Program-made: the position numbers and the translations under genes
In this document: positions 42,597-51,283 of the stretch, one piece after another
Layout of the letters: every line of letters starts with the position of its first letter
Numbering within the stretch: the first letter of the stretch is position 1
Notes under the pieces: generated by a model
What the model was told of the DNA's origin: nothing
The model's input: the letters and a program-made list of their open reading frames with translations, nothing else
Database searches by the model: none
Source of the DNA: Bacillota bacterium
GTDB lineage: Bacteria > Bacillota > Clostridia > Monoglobales > Firm-18
NCBI GenBank assembly: GCA_023228885.1
Contig: JALOAJ010000012.1
Location: 5,184 to 69,183, forward strand
DNA length: 64,000 bases
Direction of reading: 5' to 3'

Positions 42597-43442
42597 TTAT
42601 CCCTCCAATTTATTTTTAAGGAATTTTACTGCATGTTTAACATCATTGACCGGGTTTTCTCCCACCTCACGCTCAATTGTTAAAAAACCCTTGTATCCAA
42701 CATCGTCAAGTGCGCTAAGATATGCGTCAAAATCCACATCCCCTTCGCCCAGCGGTAATTCTATAAATGAGGTATCGGACTTTATCTTTTCTTCAACAAC
42801 GCCATAAACAATTTCCGGGTCTTTTGCAAATAGGCGTCTGCCGTCTTTTGCATGGGTATGAACAATATAATCTTTCAAGGTATAAACGCCTTTAACAGGG
42901 TCGTCCCCTGTAACCATAACAAAGTTTGCAGGGTCATAATTTACTGCAACGCCTTTTGAATTTAGCCCATCTAAAAACTCCTTTAAAATTGCCGCAGTTT
43001 CGGGACCTGTTTCAATTGCAAAATGCGCTTTGATTTCATCTGCATAGCGACTGAGTTCAAAACAGGCTTCCTGCATTATCTGATAACGCTCATGGTTCGG
43101 ATTTGCAGGTATAACGCCTATATGAGTGGTTACAATATCCGTTTCAAGGTCTTTCGCCAAGTCCAAAATTCTTTTAGACTGCTCAATTCGCAGCGAATTT
43201 TCGTTTTTATCGGTAAAACCATGCCCTAAATCGCCGCACAGCGCTGAAAATACAAGACCATGTGATTTGGTAAAGTCTAAAAGCTCTTTTCGTTTTTGAG
43301 GTGAAAGGTTTTCCGGCGTGTTTTCTCCTTTGGTGGCATACATTTGAATTCCGCTTACCCCTATTTCGTAAGCTTTGGAAATTGATTCTTTTGTGTTGAG
43401 CCTAAACGATTCAAGAATAACGCCTATTGGGAATTGATGCAT
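42597..43442 (-). CDS. Sugar phosphate isomerase/epimerase-family TIM barrel
   Basis: 281 residues, first gene of the minus-strand operon. GVSGIQMYATKGE, IVTTHIGVIP (His), FAIETGPE (Glu), VNYDPANFVM (Asp), VHTHAKDG (His) and FLTIEREVG (Glu) form the metal site typical of the family, related to IolE/IolI. AAGGAG lies upstream of the ATG. Different enough from the gene at 40665 to be an older paralogue rather than a recent copy. Confidence 0.82.
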   Translation of the reverse strand: MHQFPIGVILESFRLNTKESISKAYEIGVSGIQMYATKGENTPENLSPQKRKELLDFTKSHGLVFSALCGDLGHGFTDKNENSLRIEQSKRILDLAKDLETDIVTTHIGVIPANPNHERYQIMQEACFELSRYADEIKAHFAIETGPETAAILKEFLDGLNSKGVAVNYDPANFVMVTGDDPVKGVYTLKDYIVHTHAKDGRRLFAKDPEIVYGVVEEKIKSDTSFIELPLGEGDVDFDAYLSALDDVGYKGFLTIEREVGENPVNDVKHAVKFLKNKLEG

Positions 43443-43570
43443 AAAAACCCACTCCTTGCTTAATTAAATTTTTTTATCATTGATTTTCCTCTATATTTAT
43501 TATATAATTAATTAAAGCTTAAGTATAGGAATTATATTGACCCATAATAACACTATTTTGCCAAAGGGGC
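43443..43570. promoter_or_regulatory. Divergent control region between sugar operon and AraC regulator
   Basis: 128 bp, AT-rich. On the minus strand a good -10 (TATAAT near 43499-43504) has a poor -35, as expected for an activator-dependent promoter. Two TTAATTAA blocks flank it (near 43461 and 43508) and could be AraC-family half-sites. Inference only. Confidence 0.35.
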
Positions 43571-44398
43571 TTGATTGATATGATAACCTCGTTTTATGAA
43601 CCGCATATCCACCCTGACCCGGATTTTCCCATCATTTTTCATTTAGATAAAATTTGCGGCGACAACCCGTCTTTTCTCACTCACTGCCATGAAAATATAG
43701 AGGTTTTGTATGTTGTTGACGGTAAAATAACGGTTTGCTCGGACCTCGAAAGAATAAATGCCCTAAAGGGTGAAATGGTTGTTATAAATCCTAATTGCAT
43801 ACATAACATTAAAACCGATAAAGGAAAAACAGCTTCCTATTATTGCTTGATTGTTGATGCGGAGCTTTGTAACGAATTTGGGATTGATGTTGTGAAGATG
43901 TCATTTAAAACTAAGTTAAAAGATGATGAGGCGCTGAAAAGGTATGCCAAAATAAAAAACGAAATGGAACAACGGGGAGTTCTGTATAAAGCAGCCGTAA
44001 AGACCGCCTCGGTTGACTTTATGATATATCTTTGCCGGCATTACCTACTGGGTAAATCACAAATGGCAGGTCAAGGAACTAATATAAAAATCGATGCGGC
44101 AAAAAAAGCAATTAAGTATATGGAGGAAAATTACTGCAAAAACATTTCAACCGATTGTATTGCAAAAAATGCAGGCTTTAGCAAATCATATTTTTGCCGC
44201 ATGTTTAAAGAAACTACCGGATATACAGTAATATCATACTTAAATTATTTACGCTGCACAAACGCTAAAAGGCTGTTTAGCACAGGTCGATATTTGATTA
44301 GCGAAGCGGCGTTTTTAAGCGGATTTAATAATTTTTCTTATTTCTCAAAAACTTATCGACGGTATATGGGACGCCTTCTATCGGAAAACGGCGGCTAA
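43571..44398 (+). CDS. AraC-family transcriptional regulator
   Basis: 275 residues: an N-terminal cupin sensor (LTHCHENIEVLYVVDGKI with metal-type His residues, GEMVVINPNCIHNI) and two C-terminal helix-turn-helix motifs from about 180 (ISTDCIAKNAGFSKSYFCRM and ISEAAFLSGFNNFSYFSKTY). Divergently transcribed from the isomerase-dehydrogenase operon, which it probably activates in response to its sugar. Confidence 0.9.
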   Translation: MIDMITSFYEPHIHPDPDFPIIFHLDKICGDNPSFLTHCHENIEVLYVVDGKITVCSDLERINALKGEMVVINPNCIHNIKTDKGKTASYYCLIVDAELCNEFGIDVVKMSFKTKLKDDEALKRYAKIKNEMEQRGVLYKAAVKTASVDFMIYLCRHYLLGKSQMAGQGTNIKIDAAKKAIKYMEENYCKNISTDCIAKNAGFSKSYFCRMFKETTGYTVISYLNYLRCTNAKRLFSTGRYLISEAAFLSGFNNFSYFSKTYRRYMGRLLSENGG

Positions 44399-44494
44399 GG
44401 AGATAAAAAGGCTGACTTATATGTATAAGACCATTTTGTCAAGTTGCATATGTTACATTAAAAACCATAAAAATATTTATTTTACAAATTTATG

Positions 44495-44523
44495 TTGATA
44501 AAAAAATACAATTATGGTATAAT
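44495..44523 (+). promoter_or_regulatory. Sigma-A promoter of the polysaccharide-control locus
   Basis: TTGATA at 44495-44500 and TATAAT at 44518-44523, 17-nt spacer. Leaves an A-rich leader of about 110 nt without clear structure before the kinase gene. The rest of 44399-44494 shows nothing. Confidence 0.75.
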
Positions 44524-44638
44524 GAGAAAAATCATTAAAATATTATAATTTTGCTTTTGTTATTGTATAAGCCAAATTACACTTAATTACAAAAACAATT
44601 ACCAAAAACTTTTAGAAATTGAGCGGGGATTTTATAAC

Positions 44639-45442
44639 ATGGCAATTAAAAAACGATGGGCAAAACGAAAAATTAAAAGAGACCAACAAAAGAAAGCCGA
44701 ATATGTTAAAGCGAACAGCACGCGGATAATTAATAATACGGATGATTTTGCCACTTTAGAATCATACAGGGCGGCAAGAACTAACATAATGTTTTCTCTC
44801 CCCGATGAAAAGGCTTGTAAAAAGCTAATAATCACAAGCGCAATGCAAGGAGACGGCAAAACCACAGTAGCTATTAACTTAGCTTTAATATTTGCTAAAA
44901 CAAACCTAAAGGTTTTGCTAATAGATGCAGATTTAAGGCTGCCTATGGTACATACATATTTGAATGTAAAAAACGGTTTCGGGCTTAGCGATGTTTTAGT
45001 GGGTCGGGCTGATGTTAAAGATGCAATTGTGCAAACTTCAGGGGTTGACATAATAACAGCGGGTCACATTCCGCAAAATCCTGCCGAGCTTTTGGCGTCT
45101 GATGCAATGACGACTTTGGTAAATGAACTTTCGGTTAATTATGATTATATTTTCATTGATACGCCGCCGGTTGGGATTTTGGTAGATGCGATGGAAATTT
45201 TAAAGCCGGCATCGGGCGTTATATTGGTTGTACGGCAAAAGAACACATTACACAGGGCTGTACATTCAGCAATTGTTGCGCTGGAATTTGCAAAAGCTAA
45301 AATTTGCGGGTTTATTTTAAACGACTCAGATTTAATTAAATATCATTATAAAAAGCGAAAATACAGTACATATCAATACCATTATAACTATAACTATTAT
45401 GGAAACCCTAAACAAAATATCCGGCAACATCCAGGGGTGTAG
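44639..45442 (+). CDS. CpsD/YwqD-type bacterial tyrosine kinase
   Basis: 267 residues. ESYRAARTNIMFS, Walker A SAMQGDGKTT (residues 67-76), Walker A' LLIDADLRLP and Walker B YIFIDTPP are those of BY-kinases. The C-terminus is a tyrosine cluster (YHYKKRKYSTYQYHYNYNYY), the autophosphorylation site. There are no membrane segments, so it needs a separate CpsC-type activator, encoded 6 kb downstream at 51280. Controls chain length and export of capsule-like polysaccharide. Confidence 0.93.
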   Translation: MAIKKRWAKRKIKRDQQKKAEYVKANSTRIINNTDDFATLESYRAARTNIMFSLPDEKACKKLIITSAMQGDGKTTVAINLALIFAKTNLKVLLIDADLRLPMVHTYLNVKNGFGLSDVLVGRADVKDAIVQTSGVDIITAGHIPQNPAELLASDAMTTLVNELSVNYDYIFIDTPPVGILVDAMEILKPASGVILVVRQKNTLHRAVHSAIVALEFAKAKICGFILNDSDLIKYHYKKRKYSTYQYHYNYNYYGNPKQNIRQHPGV

Positions 45443-45446
45443 TTAG

Positions 45447-46151
45447 ATGGTTGATTTTCATACCCATGTGCTGCCTTATATTGATGACGGCGCTAAGGAT
45501 GCCGCAGAGGCAATTAAAATGCTTCATCTGCTAAAATCACAGGGAGTGTGCACTGTTGCCGCAACTCCCCATTACAACGATAGCGTTATGAGCATTGAAA
45601 GGTTTTTAAAGCTTAGGAATGATTCTTTTTTAAGCTTAGCGCAAGAGATAGGTGCAAAGCCTGAAGGCTTGCCTAAAATCATTTTGGGGGCAGAGGTTTA
45701 TTTATCGTATGAGGTTATAAAAAATAACGATATCGACAAGTTGTGTATAGAAAATACAAAATGTTTGCTGATTGAGATACCTAATGATATGTGGTTTGAT
45801 TGGGTTTATGACTTTTCAAAACATCTCATTGATGAAAAGGGCATTAAGCCTATTATCGCTCATTTTGAAAGATATGCATCTTTACATAAAAATGTTGAAA
45901 GATTTAAAAAGCTTGGTGAAATAGGCGCAATTATACAGGTTAACGCAGATTCATTTTTGGATTTTAAAATGAAAACAACCATAAAGAACCTCTTTAAAAA
46001 CAATATTGTTCATTTAGTAGGTTCAGACTCGCACAATACCACAAACAGAAAGCCCCGATTGGACGAGGCTGCAAAAAGAATTATCAAGAAATTTGGCGCT
46101 GATAAATGGGAAGAATTATGTGATAATTCAAAACGGTTGTTGTTAACATAA
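45447..46151 (+). CDS. CpsB/YwqE-type PHP-domain tyrosine phosphatase
   Basis: 234 residues. DFHTHVLPYIDDGAKD with metal His residues, AATPHYNDSV, GAEVYLSYE, PIIAHFERY and LVGSDSHNT are the PHP metal motifs. Dephosphorylates the tyrosine tail of the kinase encoded 4 nt upstream, completing the phosphorylation cycle. Confidence 0.93.
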   Translation: MVDFHTHVLPYIDDGAKDAAEAIKMLHLLKSQGVCTVAATPHYNDSVMSIERFLKLRNDSFLSLAQEIGAKPEGLPKIILGAEVYLSYEVIKNNDIDKLCIENTKCLLIEIPNDMWFDWVYDFSKHLIDEKGIKPIIAHFERYASLHKNVERFKKLGEIGAIIQVNADSFLDFKMKTTIKNLFKNNIVHLVGSDSHNTTNRKPRLDEAAKRIIKKFGADKWEELCDNSKRLLLT

Positions 46152-46189
46152 TTCACATTGCGGGGATTTTATAATAAGGGGGTTGCTTG

Positions 46190-47692
46190 GTGAAAAGCGT
46201 AAAAAGGTTGCTTATTATAGGCGCCGGAACGGCAGGTTTATCAATAGTAAAAAGGATAAACGAAAACCCAATCAGCAAATACAAAATTGTTGGAATGATT
46301 GACGATGATCCACTTAAAAAAGACACTTTTGTTAGGGGCGCTAAGGTTTTTGGCGGGAGGGAAAAAATTATAGAGGTATGTGAAAAGTATAGTGTTGACA
46401 TTATTATGCTGACAATACCATCCCTTTACGCAAAAGATAAAATTGATATTTTAGAAATATGTTCAAAAACACAGTGCGAAATTAAGGTTATGCCGGGTTT
46501 ATCTGAAATTAAAGATAAAAATAATTTGCACAAAAGTTTGCGCAGGGTTAAGATAGAAGACCTTTTAGCGCGCGACCCAATAATTTTGAATAATGAGAAA
46601 ATATCGGGATATCTAAAAGAAAAAGTTGTTATGGTAACAGGCGGCGGCGGTTCGATAGGCTCTGAACTTTGCAGGCAAATTGCAAAATATCTGCCTAAAA
46701 AAATAGTTATTTTTGATGTTTACGAAAATAATGCTTATGATTTGCAGCATGAATTAAATTGCCATTTCCCCAACCTTGATTCCGAAATTATAATAGGAAG
46801 CATTAGGGATAATGACAGGCTTAATAAGGTTTTTTCACATGTGAGGCCACATATAGTGTTTCATGCAGCAGCTCACAAGCATGTGCCTCTAATGGAAAGC
46901 AATCCATCCGAGGCGGTTAAAAACAATGTGTTTGGCACTTTAAATGTTGCAAAATGCGCAAAGAAATACAATGTAAGCAAGTTTGTTTTAATTTCCACCG
47001 ATAAGGCGGTTAACCCAACAAGTGTAATGGGTGCAACTAAAAGGCTTTGCGAGATGATTATACAAGTAATGAACGCCGAAAGCAAAACGGATTTTGTTGC
47101 TGTGCGGTTTGGAAATGTGCTGGGGAGCAACGGCTCTGTTGTGAATTTGTTTAAATCTCAAATACGAAACGGCGGGCCTATTACCTTAACGCATAAAGAT
47201 ATAACAAGGTATTTTATGACCATTTCCGAGGCGGCGCAACTCGTTTTAGAGGCAGCGTCATATGCAAAAGGCGGAGAGATTTATGTTCTTGACATGGGAA
47301 GCCAGATGAAAATTTATGATTTGGCTATTAATTTGATAAAACTTTCAGGTCTTGAACCATTTAAAGATATAGAGATTAAAGTAACAGGGCTTAGGGTTGG
47401 CGAAAAGCTTCACGAAGAGCTTTTAATGGATGAGGAAGATGTATTTGCAACAGCAAACAACAAAATATTTGTGGCAAAGCCTGTAAAAACCAATAAGCAT
47501 GAATTTGAAACCGGGTTGGACAGGTTATATAATATCGCAATGAACCAAGATGGCATCAGTATACGCAAGGCGTTGGCGGATATGGTTAAAACTTATACTT
47601 TTGAACAACCGGATGATTTTTCATTTGTATTTGAAAGTGATGTTGTAAATTTTAGCGATATTAGGAAAATTGCGTCTTTAAAAGTGTATTAA
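46190..47692 (+). CDS. CapD-like nucleotide-sugar 4,6-dehydratase, soluble form
   Basis: 500 residues from GTG 46190. An N-terminal CoA-binding-like Rossmann domain (RLLIIGAGTAGLSIVKRI) and a C-terminal extended SDR domain with GGGGSIGSELCRQI, FHAAAHKHVPLME, STDKAVNPTSVMGATKR and GNVLGSNGSV. Full CapD/WbpM/PglF proteins have four N-terminal membrane spans, which are absent here. Probable role: conversion of UDP-GlcNAc to a 4-keto-6-deoxy sugar for an envelope glycan. Confidence 0.88.
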   Translation: MKSVKRLLIIGAGTAGLSIVKRINENPISKYKIVGMIDDDPLKKDTFVRGAKVFGGREKIIEVCEKYSVDIIMLTIPSLYAKDKIDILEICSKTQCEIKVMPGLSEIKDKNNLHKSLRRVKIEDLLARDPIILNNEKISGYLKEKVVMVTGGGGSIGSELCRQIAKYLPKKIVIFDVYENNAYDLQHELNCHFPNLDSEIIIGSIRDNDRLNKVFSHVRPHIVFHAAAHKHVPLMESNPSEAVKNNVFGTLNVAKCAKKYNVSKFVLISTDKAVNPTSVMGATKRLCEMIIQVMNAESKTDFVAVRFGNVLGSNGSVVNLFKSQIRNGGPITLTHKDITRYFMTISEAAQLVLEAASYAKGGEIYVLDMGSQMKIYDLAINLIKLSGLEPFKDIEIKVTGLRVGEKLHEELLMDEEDVFATANNKIFVAKPVKTNKHEFETGLDRLYNIAMNQDGISIRKALADMVKTYTFEQPDDFSFVFESDVVNFSDIRKIASLKVY

Positions 47693-47722
47693 AATTATTA
47701 AAACTTAAATGAGGTGAGTTTA

Positions 47723-49189
47723 TTGTTTAAAAGAGTTTTGTTAAGTGTTTTGTGTCTCTTGCTGGCTACGAACTTGGCTGTATTTGTAAACGCAGACACA
47801 GAGGCATTATCGCTTAGTTACAACAAGGTATTAAACATCATAACTGCATTTGAGAATGCGTATTTAACCATGGAGGACTCAACAGAGCGATATGAGAAGT
47901 ATATGCTCATGAGCAGTTATCTAAAGGCAGACAGCGGTATTGATGCGTTGATAACAAGCATCGAAAATGGAGATGACAGTATTTTTGGCGAGTTGGCAGA
48001 CTATAAAGACGCATTTATATTTGCCTTGTGCTTTATAAAAAGCCTTCCGGTAGAACAAAGAGAGGTCTCTCTTGATGCGTTTTTGGCAAAAGATGAATAT
48101 CAAGGTCTTTCAAATACCCAATCAAGCGCACTGACAGATGTTTATAAAAAGATTGTCGGCGCTGATTTTCGCAACTTGCTTGAGCAGACCTATGGCAGAA
48201 ACGAAAAGGTGTTGCTAAGTTTGTTTAGCGCGGTAAAGGGTAGCTTTGTGTTGACTGATGATAAATCAGACACAAAAAAGCTTGACCTAAAATCAGTTGA
48301 TTCGCAGTTTAAAGAAAATCTTGAAAATAACTTATCTCTGCATTTTTCAACCATAAACGGTAAAAGCGTATCAAATGGCAATACCGTTTTATCCGAGTTG
48401 ATTGATGTTGTAAACAACGGCGCTTCAGGTTCAATGATATCAGATTATAAAGCCATATTAGATGCACTTGGGATGTATGTTGAATACAAACAACCTTCAT
48501 CTCCCAGCGGCGGCGGTGGCAGAGGCGGCGGCGGAGCGGTAGTATATCCTCAAACTCAGCCTGCTGTTCCCCCGGCACAACAGCAACCTGCTGTAATACC
48601 TGTGCCGGAAGTTACAGCACAAAGCGCAGCGGCGGTAAGTGAATTTAATGATATGCCTACATCGCATTGGTCAACGCCTTATGTTGGAGAGCTAATCAAA
48701 AGAAATATTTTTCAAGGCTATGACGACGGTTCTTTTAAACCGGAGGCAGGCATTACAAGGGAAGAAATCGCTGTTTGTTTGGTAAGGGTATTAGGTCTTG
48801 AAGAAAGATTGAGCGCTGAGTTTAGCGAAATCTTCGGGGATAATACCGATATTGCCGAGTGGTCAAAAAATTCTGTTTATCTGCTTGTTCAAATGGGCAT
48901 TTTTACAGGCTATGACGATGGGCTTTTCCGCCCTCATAACACCATTACACGGCAAGAATTTGCTGTTGTAATAGCAAGGGCGATAAAGAAGTCTGTTGCT
49001 TTATTTGATGTTGGCTTTGTTGATAAAAACTTAATAGAAGACTGGGCAGGCGAAGGAATTAAAAAAGCGTATTCTGCCGGCATAATAAAAGGCTATGAGG
49101 ATAATTCATTCCAACCGGATAGCGATATTACAAGGGCTGAAGCTGCGGCTATGTTATACAACTTCATGTTTGCGGAAGGGCACCTTTGA
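47723..49189 (+). CDS. SLH-domain surface protein, paralogue 1
   Basis: 488 residues from TTG 47723 (GAGGTG upstream). Signal peptide with cleavage near VNADTEA, an unknown helical N-terminal domain (to about 258) containing DSGIDALITSIENGDDS, a Gly/Pro/Gln-rich linker at 260-300, and three SLH repeats to the C-terminus (WSTPYVGELIKRNIFQGYDDG, then two more with GYDDGLFRP and GYEDNSFQP). SLH repeats bind pyruvylated wall polymer. The N-terminal domain resembles that of the next gene, and both have no function I can name. Confidence 0.88.
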   Translation: MFKRVLLSVLCLLLATNLAVFVNADTEALSLSYNKVLNIITAFENAYLTMEDSTERYEKYMLMSSYLKADSGIDALITSIENGDDSIFGELADYKDAFIFALCFIKSLPVEQREVSLDAFLAKDEYQGLSNTQSSALTDVYKKIVGADFRNLLEQTYGRNEKVLLSLFSAVKGSFVLTDDKSDTKKLDLKSVDSQFKENLENNLSLHFSTINGKSVSNGNTVLSELIDVVNNGASGSMISDYKAILDALGMYVEYKQPSSPSGGGGRGGGGAVVYPQTQPAVPPAQQQPAVIPVPEVTAQSAAAVSEFNDMPTSHWSTPYVGELIKRNIFQGYDDGSFKPEAGITREEIAVCLVRVLGLEERLSAEFSEIFGDNTDIAEWSKNSVYLLVQMGIFTGYDDGLFRPHNTITRQEFAVVIARAIKKSVALFDVGFVDKNLIEDWAGEGIKKAYSAGIIKGYEDNSFQPDSDITRAEAAAMLYNFMFAEGHL

Positions 49190-49219
49190 TATTGACAGGC
49201 TTATAAAAGGCGGGTTTTA

Positions 49220-50788
49220 ATGGGTAAAAAGGCTGTATTGTTTTTTGTATTGATAGTTGTCGTTTTTTGCACATGCGCTAATATGGCGTGTGCGCAAAAT
49301 GACAGCAGCAATATAATTGCAAAGTTATCAGAATTTTCAACAGAAGAAATAGAAAGCATGCTTATTCTCTTAAAGCCAATGCTTGTTTCGGATAGCGGAA
49401 TTGACACATTAATTTTGCTCATTGAGAATAATAAAGAGGGCGATTCCGGGTATGTTGGGAAGTTGCTTGGCTATATCGACAAAACAAGTGCGCTAAACGG
49501 GTTGTTGCGCATTAAATCGGTTGATGTTGCCGTGCGTGAAAAGTTTTTATCTATATTGGAAAATAAGGAAGAAGAAAAAGTTTCCCAAAATTCCGAAGAA
49601 ACGATTAATTATTTTTTAGGCAAAGCATATGAAAAACAACCGAAGTTGGAGATGTTTTTTACAAAAAACGGGATTAATGCGAATGTTTTTGCATCCTTTC
49701 TAAAAGCTTGCGCTGAAATAAACAATAATGAGCCAATGTTAACCGATTTATACGATAACAATGAAATGTTTGCAGTTCATACTGCCACTGACGAAGCTGT
49801 AACTTTATTCAATGATGATTGGTTAAATACAGCTTTGGAGAGTAATGAAAAAAAGCAACTCAAAACTCTGTGTAAAGAACTTGGGCTTTACACAGAGTTT
49901 ATAAATGTTATGCAAGATGCTTCGGGAATTTGTTATACCGATGATGAGTTGGATGTTACATTTTTATATAACATTGTTCCGAGCAGCAATATTGAATTTA
50001 ATTATGGCTTAAAGGGCGCTTCCGTTATTGAAATATCGACACCGGAAAATGGTAATGTAAAAGAATTTGAAACTAAAGGAAAACAATATATTATAAAAAT
50101 TCCTGTTGTTTCGCAAAATGTTATGGCATATAGGCTTGGCAGCGTTTTAGAACCCATAAAATACAGCGTTTGCGATGGCGAATATATTTATATAAAAATG
50201 GATACACCTGGTTATTATGGTATAGGCTACCCTGTTAAATATTTTAGCGACTCTGACGGTTGGGGCAGCCAATACATTGAAAGTTTACATAAAAGGGGTA
50301 TTATCAACGGCGTGGCGGACAAGCTCTTTGCGCCTGAAAATAACATTACGCGAGAAGAATTTGTTAAGCTGATTGTTGAGTTATTTGATTTTGATGATGA
50401 TACTTTTTATGCACCTTTTTCTGATGTCAGCGGCGAAGATTGGTTTTATAGGTATATAGGTGTTGCCTACAAAAATGGGATAATAGATGGAATTGGTCAA
50501 AACCTTTTTGGGACAGGGCAGTTTGTTACAAGGGAAGATATATGCAAGATAATTGCAAATGCTGCGACGAAAAGAAAGCTTGTTTTTGGTATCGGAACTG
50601 AAAAAACATTTTCAGATGACGAAAACATTTCGGAATATGCAAGGGAAAGCGTTAAGCTAATGCAAGGGGCAGGTGTTGTTGAGGGGGATGAAAACGGCTT
50701 TTTTAACCCTTCAAACTATGCAACAAGGCAGGAAGCGGCAAAGATTATTTTTAAGATTTTAGAGTTTTATATAAAAAATGCATCATAG
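49220..50788 (+). CDS. SLH-domain surface protein, paralogue 2
   Basis: 522 residues. Signal peptide (KKAVLFFVLIVVVFC, Ala/Cys region ending ACAQN), an N-terminal helical domain with DSGIDTLILLIENNKEGDSG that parallels paralogue 1, an extra beta-rich segment at about 235-335, and three C-terminal SLH repeats starting near 342 (YIESLHKRGIINGVADKLFAP). The last repeat ends near the C-terminus. Same operon as paralogue 1. Confidence 0.85.
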   Translation: MGKKAVLFFVLIVVVFCTCANMACAQNDSSNIIAKLSEFSTEEIESMLILLKPMLVSDSGIDTLILLIENNKEGDSGYVGKLLGYIDKTSALNGLLRIKSVDVAVREKFLSILENKEEEKVSQNSEETINYFLGKAYEKQPKLEMFFTKNGINANVFASFLKACAEINNNEPMLTDLYDNNEMFAVHTATDEAVTLFNDDWLNTALESNEKKQLKTLCKELGLYTEFINVMQDASGICYTDDELDVTFLYNIVPSSNIEFNYGLKGASVIEISTPENGNVKEFETKGKQYIIKIPVVSQNVMAYRLGSVLEPIKYSVCDGEYIYIKMDTPGYYGIGYPVKYFSDSDGWGSQYIESLHKRGIINGVADKLFAPENNITREEFVKLIVELFDFDDDTFYAPFSDVSGEDWFYRYIGVAYKNGIIDGIGQNLFGTGQFVTREDICKIIANAATKRKLVFGIGTEKTFSDDENISEYARESVKLMQGAGVVEGDENGFFNPSNYATRQEAAKIIFKILEFYIKNAS

Positions 50789-50803
50789 AAGGAGCATGGC
50801 GTT

Positions 50804-51283
50804 ATGGAACCGGGTAGGTTTGTATTGTGGGTTTTAACCTTGGTTGTGGCATCGGTTATATTTGTGTTATCATCACAACCGGCGGCACAATCGGACAAGG
50901 TCAGCTATACTGTCACCGAAGCGATAGTCAATGCTATGCCGGGCTCACAAGAAATTTCTTGCGAGGAAAAACATGATATTGTAAGACAACTTGATAGCAA
51001 GATTAGAAAATTTGCTCACTTTTTTTTATATTTTATGTTGGGAATATTTTTAACGGGCGCTATTTTGTATAAAACCTATATAATAGATAAAAAAACAGTT
51101 GGTTTGGCTATTGCTATTTGTTTTGTTTATGCAGTAAGCGATGAAATTCACCAATTTTTTGTAGATGGGCGTTCTTTTCAAATTAAGGATATTTTTATAG
51201 ATACATGCGGTTCGATTTTTGGAGGCGCAATTGTAATTTTAGGTAAAAGATATTTCAATCGGACAAGGCGGGATTACAGGTGA
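50804..51283 (+). CDS. VanZ-family membrane protein
   Basis: 159 residues with about four membrane spans. FVLSSQPAAQSD, KFAHFFLYFMLGIFL and YAVSDEIHQFFVDGRSFQIKDIFID are typical VanZ motifs. Family function is poorly defined (teicoplanin resistance, envelope stress). The GTGA overlap with the next gene couples their translation. Confidence 0.9.
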   Translation: MEPGRFVLWVLTLVVASVIFVLSSQPAAQSDKVSYTVTEAIVNAMPGSQEISCEEKHDIVRQLDSKIRKFAHFFLYFMLGIFLTGAILYKTYIIDKKTVGLAIAICFVYAVSDEIHQFFVDGRSFQIKDIFIDTCGSIFGGAIVILGKRYFNRTRRDYR

